Notes under the pieces: generated by a model
What the model saw: only the letters and a program-made list of their open reading frames with translations
Database searches by the model: none
What the model was told of the DNA's origin: nothing
Translations under genes and position numbers: made by a program
Source: QZKY01 sp963666295
Lineage (GTDB): Bacteria > Pseudomonadota > Gammaproteobacteria > Burkholderiales > Burkholderiaceae_D
DNA length: 64,000 nucleotides
Assembly: GCA_963666295.1 (NCBI GenBank)
Contig: OY762707.1
Span: 1,984,001 to 2,048,000 of the forward strand
Direction: 5' to 3'
Shown: positions 15,914-24,900 of the stretch, piece after piece
Layout of the letters: every line of letters begins with the position of its first letter
How positions within the stretch are numbered: position 1 is the stretch's first letter

Positions 15914-18900
15914 TTAGCCGTCAAAGTCGATCTGACCGTTATTCAGCAGAGTATTCAGGATTTGAGCGCTATCCATTCCAGAAAACCCCGTGCCATCCAT
16001 CGTTACAGTAGCAAGCGGCGTGTAATTGTCGCCATCACCATCCGCATCGACACTCATGGTGACCGTAATGGTTCCATCGCCATTGTCGGTAATGTTGGTG
16101 AAATTCAAGAACCCACCGTTTTCAATATTGCTGGCATCGGCACCTTGCAGCACATCGCTGATATCCAGCACATCTGCTTCGGTATCTGAGACGGGGTTGC
16201 CGACATGGAAGTCTACAATGGTGTCCACGCCATTACCCAGATCGTCGCTATGGAATACGAATGTATCGCTGCCAGAGCCGCCAATCAGGATGTCATCACC
16301 CGCACCGCCGACGAGGATATCGTTGCCTTCCTGGCCGTAGATGATGTCGTCGCCTTCACCACCGTAGATAAGGTCATTGCCGGCACTTCTTCCTTCGCCA
16401 GAGCTGTCCAATGTTTCCTGACCCAGTTCTGCGTGGTTGTTGCGAATGTAATCCAAGGTGTCGTTTCGATCCCATGAGTCCGTTGCCTCAAGCGCCTCAA
16501 ATACTGCCCAGCCTGACCCGGCAGAGAGGGCATCTGAGCCCTCGCTAAGAGGTGCGCCTGGATGAGCATTGTTGTAATCGGCCAGGAGGGTATCGGTAAA
16601 CATGACGTCGCCGAATATGATGTCATTCCCTGCATTAGCCGTAATCACATCACTGCCAACAGCAGTTAGATCCAGCGTTTCGTTGACAATGCCTTGCAGC
16701 TCACTGGAAAGATCAGCGCTGCTCGCAATCAGGATGGCACTGCCGGTTGAGTCGATGGCATTCATTAGGTCGCCCGTGGTGACGATGGTGGCATTGCCGC
16801 GTGGGCCTGAATCATCTGGGTCAACCGTTATGCTGCCTACGTTCAGGCTATCCGTGTAAGTAATTACCTTATCCAGAGAGATGTCATCCACGTACGGACC
16901 CTCACCTAGGCCGTCGTCACCCTTGAATGTTATGGTTACATCGCTGCCTGTGCCAGTGAACACCAGATTCGAGCCGCCTGTTGCTGTGGCGAGCACATTA
17001 CCGGCACCATCTGTGACAGTAGCTGTGATGGGGCCACCCCAATTATCGCCAGAATAATAACTGTAATAGGAAAGGATATATTCGGTGCCGCTTTCAGTGG
17101 CTTCGATACGGCCTATGCCATTCGGGTTGTCGTTGCCCAGATCGGCGTCGAAATAGGCTTCATCACAGACCAGATTTGTATTGGTTACACCGCCAGATGC
17201 GTCAAGCTGGCTCCAGCCGTCGCTTTTGAATTGGCTTCCATTTCCGTTACTAAAATCCGATTCAAAGACATTTTCTGTTTCTGTATGAAGCATCTCAATA
17301 CCCACGGCACGCACGGAGTCGGCATGGTTGAGCAGATAGGCGACTTCGCTGGTGGAATCGCCCGTGCCGCCGAAAAGGTCGGTTATATCTTCTGCGTTGA
17401 TTGCAGAGCCACCCTCTGAGTCACCATCACTATTGATTCGAGCTGTGGGTGCACCATCACTCATAAAGATGACATGGGTCTGGTCAAAGCCGGTATTGCT
17501 GGCTAAGGTGTTGCCTGCTTCGGACAATGCCGCCTCATAGTTGGTGCCACCAGAGGCATTCAGGTCATTTACCCAGTTGATGATACCTTCAATGGCATCA
17601 GCATAGTCGTTGCCGTCTTCACTATCGTCGCCGTTAAAGATGCCGCTTCCGCTTCCTCCATTCGCGCTCCAGCTTATTGTGCCGGCAGCTTTGTCGAAGC
17701 TAATCCATCCGCCTTCTCCAGTATTGCTGGCGAACTCCTGCAGGCTGACTTTGACATAGCCGTCTGCCGTTGCATCCACCTGGTTGTAAATGGACTGTAG
17801 CGTTTCGGAAACGGCGGATTTCAAGTTGGCAATTCTTCCACCTCCCATTGAGCCGGACGTATCCATGGAGATGATGTAGTGGTAGCTTGGTGTTGTCACA
17901 GTTGATGTGGTATCTGCGCCGCCATTATCACCAACCAGTACGTCATTACCGCTTGAGCCAATTATCTGACCTTGCCCTTCGGTTGGTACTGCATACGTGT
18001 CTGATGATCCTGCGCCGTCATCTGAAGAGGAGCCGACAATGAATACAGGCCCTTCTGGCGTATCCGTCGCAAGATTAATGGTGATGGTCGCCGTGTCCTC
18101 ACTGCCATCTGCGTCCTGAACGGTGTAGGAAAGGGTGACTTCATCCGTGTCCGTTACGTGAGGCTGATATGTGTAGTTGCCGTTACCGTCATCTACCAGC
18201 GTGCCGGCGCCATTCTGAATCTCAATATTTGTGATTGCGGAGCCTGAGGCTGGCCAGCCATCTCCGCCAGGACTGTCGTTGGCAAGAATGTCGTATTCGG
18301 TGAAGGTAACATCGGCCATTTGAGTTGTTTGCTCAAGCGTATCGTCAATGGCAACCGGTGCGTCGTTGGCTGGCGTGACCGACAGGGTCAGGGTGCCGGT
18401 GTCGGTGAGGCTGCCGTCAGAAACGGTGTAGGTCGCCACCGGTACCGAGCCGTTGTAGTCGGCTGCCGGGGTGAAGGTGTACGAACCGTCGCTGCCGATG
18501 GTAAGCGTGCCCACGCCGGTGATGGTTGCGGTCTGGCCTGCGGTGTAGACGGTGGCATCGCCTGCGACCTGGAATTGCGTGATGCTCAGGCTGTCGCCGT
18601 CAACATCAACGTCTCCGGTGAGCAGGTTGTCTGCGCCGGTGGTCACCGTCAATGGCGTGTCTTCGGCGGTGCTGTTGATTTCATTGTCGGCAACCGGTGC
18701 GTCGTTGGCTGGCGTGACCGACAGGGTCAGGGTGCCGGTGTCGGTGAGGCTGCCGTCAGAAACGGTGTAGGTCGCCACCGGTACCGGGCCGTTGTAGTCG
18801 GTTGCCGGGGTGAAGGTGTACGAACCGTCGCTGTTGATAACGAGCGTGCCCACGCCGGTGATGGTTGCGGTATCGCCCGCATTGTAGACGGTGGCATCGC

Positions 18901-21900
18901 CTGCGACCTGGAATTGCGTGATGCTCAGGCTGTCGCCGTCAACATCAACGTCTCCGGTGAGCAGGTTGTCTGCGCCGGTGGTCACCGTCAATGGCGTGTC
19001 TTCGGCGGTGCTGTTGATTTCATTGTCGGCAACCGGTGCGTCGTTGGCTGGCGTGACCGACAGGGTCAGGGTGCCGGTGTCGGTGAGGCTGCCGTCAGAA
19101 ACGGTGTAGGTCGCCACCGGTACCGGGCCGTTGTAGTCGGCTGTCGGGGTGAAGGTGTACGAACCGTCGCTGTTGATAACGAGCGTGCCCACGCCGGTGA
19201 TGGTTGCGGTATCGCCCGCATTGTAGACGGTGGCATCGCCTGCGACCTGGAATTGCGTGATGCTCAGGCTGTCGCCGTCAACATCAACGTCTCCGGTGAG
19301 CAGGTTGTCTGCGCCGGTGGTCACCGTCAATGGCGTGTCTTCGGCGGTGCTGTTGATTTCATTGTCGGCAACCGGTGCGTCGTTGGCTGGCGTGACCGAC
19401 AGGGTCAGGGTGCCGGTGTCGGTGAGGCTGCCGTCAGAAACGGTGTAGGTCGCCACCGGTACCGGGCCGTTGTAGTCGGCTGCCGGGGTGAAGGTGTACG
19501 AACCGTCGCTGCCGATGGTAAGCGTGCCCACGCCGGTGATGGTTGCGGTATCGCCCGCATTGTAGACGGTGGTATCGCCTGCGACCTGGAATTGCGTGAT
19601 GCTCAGGCTGTCGCCGTCAACATCAACGTCTCCGGTGAGCAGGTTGTCTGCGCCGGTGGTCACCGTCAATGGCGTGTCTTCGGCGGTGCTGTTGATTTCA
19701 TTGTCGGCAACCGGTGCGTCGTTGGCTGGCGTGACCGACAGGGTCAGGGTGCCGGTGTCGGTGAGGCTGCCGTCAGAAACGGTGTAGGTCGCCACCGGTA
19801 CCGGGCCGTTGTAGTCGGCTGTCGGGGTGAAGGTGTACGAACCGTCGCTGTTGATAACGAGCGTGCCCACGCCGGTGATGGTTGCGGTCTGGCCTGCGGT
19901 GTAGACGGTGGCATCGCCTGCGACCTGGAATTGCGTGATGCTCAGGCTGTCGCCGTCAACATCAACGTCTCCGGTGAGCAGGTTGTCTGCGCCGGTGGTC
20001 ACCGTCAATGGCGTGTCTTCGGCGGTGCTGTTGATTTCATTGTCGGCAACCGGTGCGTCGTTGGCTGGCGTGACCGACAGGGTCAGGGTGCCGGTGTCGG
20101 TGAGGCTGCCGTCAGAAACGGTGTAGGTCGCCACCGGTACCGGGCCGTTGTAGTCGGCTGTCGGGGTGAAGGTGTACGAACCGTCGCTGTTGATAACGAG
20201 CGTGCCCACGCCGGTGATGGTTGCGGTATCGCCCGCATTGTAGACGGTGGCATCGCCTGCGACCTGGAATTGCGTGATGCTCAGGCTGTCGCCGTCAACA
20301 TCAACGTCTCCGGTGAGCAGGTTGTCTGCGCCGGTGGTCACCGTCAATGGCGTGTCTTCGGCGGTGCTGTTGATTTCATTGTCGGCAACCGGTGCGTCGT
20401 TGGCTGGCGTGACCGACAGGGTCAGGGTGCCGGTGTCGGTGAGGCTGCCGTCAGAAACGGTGTAGGTCGCCACCGGTACTGGGCCGTTGTAGTCGGCTGC
20501 CGGGGTGAAGGTGTACGAACCGTCGCTGTTGATAACGAGCGTGCCCACGCCGGTGATGGTTGCGGTATCGCCCGCATTGTAGACGGTGGCATCGCCTGCG
20601 ACCTGGAATTGCGTGATGCTCAGGCTGTCGCCGTCAACATCAACGTCTCCGGTGAGCAGGTTGTCTGCGCCGGTGGTCACCGTCAATGGCGTGTCTTCGG
20701 CGGTGCTGTTGATTTCATTGTCGGCAACCGGTGCGTCGTTGGCTGGCGTGACCGACAGGGTCAGGGTGCCGGTGTCGGTGAGGCTGCCGTCAGAAACGGT
20801 GTAGGTCGCCACCGGTACCGGGCCGTTGTAGTCGGCTGCCGGGGTGAAGGTGTACGAACCGTCGCTGTTGATAACGAGCGTGCCCACGCCGGTGATGGTT
20901 GCGGTCTGGCCTGCGGTGTAGACGGTGGCATCGCCTGCGACCTGGAATTGCGTGATGCTCAGGCTGTCGCCGTCAACATCAACGTCTCCGGTGAGCAGGT
21001 TGTCTGCGCCGGTGGTCACCGTCAATGGCGTGTCTTCGGCGGTGCTGTTGATTTCATTGTCGGCAACCGGTGCGTCGTTGGCTGGCGTGACCGACAGGGT
21101 CAGGGTGCCGGTGTCGGTGAGGCTGCCGTCAGAAACGGTGTAGGTCGCCACCGGTACTGGGCTGTTGTAGTCGGCTGCCGGGGTGAAGGTGTACGAACCG
21201 TCGCTGTTGATAACGAGCGTGCCCACGCCGGTGATGGTTGCGGTATCGCCCGCATTGTAGACGGTGGCATCGCCTGCGACCTGGAATTGCGTGATGCTCA
21301 GGCTGTCGCCGTCAACATCAACGTCTCCGGTGAGCAGGTTGTCTGCGCCGGTGGTCACCGTCAATGGCGTGTCTTCGGCGGTGCTGTTGATTTCATTGTC
21401 GGCAACCGGTGCGTCGTTGGCTGGCGTGACCGACAGGGTCAGGGTGCCGGTGTCGGTGAGGCTGCCGTCAGAAACGGTGTAGGTCGCCACCGGTACTGGG
21501 CCGTTGTAGTCGGCTGCCGGGGTGAAGGTGTACGAACCGTCGCTGTTGATAACGAGCGTGCCCACGCCGGTGATGGTTGCGGTATCGCCCGCATTGTAGA
21601 CGGTGGCATCGCCTGCGACCTGGAATTGCGTGATGCTCAGGCTGTCGCCGTCAACATCAACGTCTCCGGTGAGCAGGTTGTCTGCGCCGGTGGTCACCGT
21701 CAATGGCGTGTCTTCGGCGGTGCTGTTGATTTCATTGTCGGCAACCGGTGCGTCGTTGGCTGGCGTGACCGACAGGGTCAGGGTGCCGGTGTCGGTGAGG
21801 CTGCCGTCAGAAACGGTGTAGGTCGCCACCGGTACCGGGCCGTTGTAGTCGGCTGCCGGGGTGAAGGTGTACGAACCGTCGCTGCCGATGGTAAGCGTGC

Positions 21901-24900
21901 CCACGCCGGTGATGGTTGCGGTCTGGCCTGCGGTGTAGACGGTGGCATCGCCTGCGACCTGGAATTGCGTGATGCTCAGGCTGTCGCCGTCAACATCAAC
22001 GTCTCCGGTGAGCAGGTTGTCTGCGCCGGTGGTCACCGTCAATGGCGTGTCTTCGGCGGTGCTGTTGATTTCATTGTCGGCAACCGGTGCGTCGTTGGCT
22101 GGCGTGACCGACAGGGTCAGGGTGCCGGTGTCGGTGAGGCTGCCGTCAGAAACGGTGTAGGTCGCCACCGGTACTGGGCCGTTGTAGTCGGCTGCCGGGG
22201 TGAAGGTGTACGAACCGTCGCTGTTGATAACGAGCGTGCCCACGCCGGTGATGGTTGCGGTATCGCCCGCATTGTAGACGGTGGCATCGCCTGCGACCTG
22301 GAATTGCGTGATGCTCAGGCTGTCGCCGTCAACATCAACGTCTCCGGTGAGCAGGTTGTCTGCGCCGGTGGTCACCGTCAATGGCGTGTCTTCGGCGGTG
22401 CTGTTGATTTCATTGTCGGCAACCGGTGCGTCGTTGGCTGGCGTGACCGACAGGGTCAGGGTGCCGGTGTCGGTGAGGCTGCCGTCAGAAACGGTGTAGG
22501 TCGCCACCGGTACCGGGCCGTTGTAGTCGGCTGCCGGGGTGAAGGTGTACGAACCGTCGCTGCCGATGGTAAGCGTGCCCACGCCGGTGATGGTTGCGGT
22601 CTGGCCTGCGGTGTAGACGGTGGCATCGCCTGCGACCTGGAATTGCGTGATGCTCAGGCTGTCGCCGTCAACATCAACGTCTCCGGTGAGCAGGTTGTCT
22701 GCGCCGGTGGTCACCGTCAATGGCGTGTCTTCGGCGGTGCTGTTGATTTCATTGTCTGCAACCGGTGCGTCGTTGGCTGGCGTGACCGACAGGGTCAGGG
22801 TGCCGGTGTCGGTGAGGCTGCCGTCAGAAACGGTGTAGGTCGCCACCGGTACCGGGCCGTTGTAGTCGGCTGTCGGGGTGAAGGTGTACGAACCGTCGCT
22901 GTTGATAACGAGCGTGCCCACGCCGGTGATGGTTGCGGTATCGCCCGCATTGTAGACGGTGGCATCGCCTGCGACCTGGAATTGCGTGATGCTCAGGCTG
23001 TCGCCGTCAACATCAACGTCTCCGGTGAGCAGGTTGTCTGCGCCGGTGGTCACCGTCAATGGCGTGTCTTCGGCGGTGCTGTTGATTTCATTGTCGGCAA
23101 CCGGTGCGTCGTTGGCTGGCGTGACCGACAGGGTCAGGGTGCCGGTGTCGGTGAGGCTGCCGTCAGAAACGGTGTAGGTCGCCACCGGTACCGGGCCGTT
23201 GTAGTCGGCTGCCGGGGTGAAGGTGTACGAACCGTCGCTGTTGATAACGAGCGTGCCCACGCCGGTGATGGTTGCGGTATCGCCCGCATTGTAGACGGTG
23301 GCATCGCCTGCGACCTGGAATTGCGTGATGCTCAGGCTGTCGCCGTCAACATCAACGTCTCCGGTGAGCAGGTTGTCTGCGCCGGTGGTCACCGTCAATG
23401 GCGTGTCTTCGGCGGTGCTGTTGATTTCATTGTCGGCAACCGGTGCGTCGTTGGCTGGCGTGACCGACAGGGTCAGGGTGCCGGTGTCGGTGAGGCTGCC
23501 GTCAGAAACGGTGTAGGTCGCCACCGGTACCGGGCCGTTGTAGTCGGTTGCCGGGGTGAAGGTGTACGAACCGTCGCTGTTGATAACGAGCGTGCCCACG
23601 CCGGTGATGGTTGCGGTATCGCCCGCATTGTAGACGGTGGCATCGCCTGCGACCTGGAATTGCGTGATGCTCAGGCTGTCGCCGTCAACATCAACGTCTC
23701 CGGTGAGCAGGTTGTCTGCGCCGGTGGTCACCGTCAATGGCGTGTCTTCGGCGGTGCTGTTGATTTCATTGTCGGCAACCGGTGCGTCGTTGGCTGGCGT
23801 GACCGACAGGGTCAGGGTGCCGGTGTCGGTGAGGCTGCCGTCAGAAACGGTGTAGGTCGCCACCGGTACCGGGCCGTTGTAGTCGGCTGTCGGGGTGAAG
23901 GTGTACGAACCGTCGCTGTTGATAACGAGCGTGCCCACGCCGGTGATGGTTGCGGTATCGCCCGCATTGTAGACGGTGGCATCGCCTGCGACCTGGAATT
24001 GCGTGATGCTCAGGCTGTCGCCGTCAACATCAACGTCTCCGGTGAGCAGGTTGTCTGCGCCGGTGGTCACCGTCAATGGCGTGTCTTCGGCGGTGCTGTT
24101 GATTTCATTGTCGGCAACCGGTGCGTCGTTGGCTGGCGTGACCGACAGGGTCAGGGTGCCGGTGTCGGTGAGGCTGCCGTCAGAAACGGTGTAGGTCGCC
24201 ACCGGTACCGGGCCGTTGTAGTCGGTTGCCGGGGTGAAGGTGTACGAACCGTCGCTGTTGATAACGAGCGTGCCCACGCCGGTGATGGTTGCGGTATCGC
24301 CCGCATTGTAGACGGTGGCATCGCCTGCGACCTGGAATTGCGTGATGCTCAGGCTGTCGCCGTCAACATCAACGTCTCCGGTGAGCAGGTTGTCTGCGCC
24401 GGTGGTCACCGTCAATGGCGTGTCTTCGGCGGTGCTGTTGATTTCATTGTCGGCAACCGGTGCGTCGTTGGCTGGCGTGACCGACAGGGTCAGGGTGCCG
24501 GTGTCGGTGAGGCTGCCGTCAGAAACGGTGTAGGTCGCCACCGGTACCGGGCCGTTGTAGTCGGCTGCCGGGGTGAAGGTGTACGAACCGTCGCTGTTGA
24601 TAACGAGCGTGCCCACGCCGGTGATGGTTGCGGTCTGGCCTGCGGTGTAGACGGTGGCATCGCCTGCGACCTGGAATTGCGTGATGCTCAGGCTGTCGCC
24701 GTCAACATCAACGTCTCCGGTGAGCAGGTTGTCTGCGCCGGTGGTCACCGTCAATGGCGTGTCTTCGGCGGTGCTGTTGATTTCATTGTCGGCAACCGGT
24801 GCGTCGTTGGCTGGCGTGACCGACAGGGTCAGGGTGCCGGTGTCGGTGAGGCTGCCGTCAGAAACGGTGTAGGTCGCCACCGGTACTGGGCTGTTGTAGT

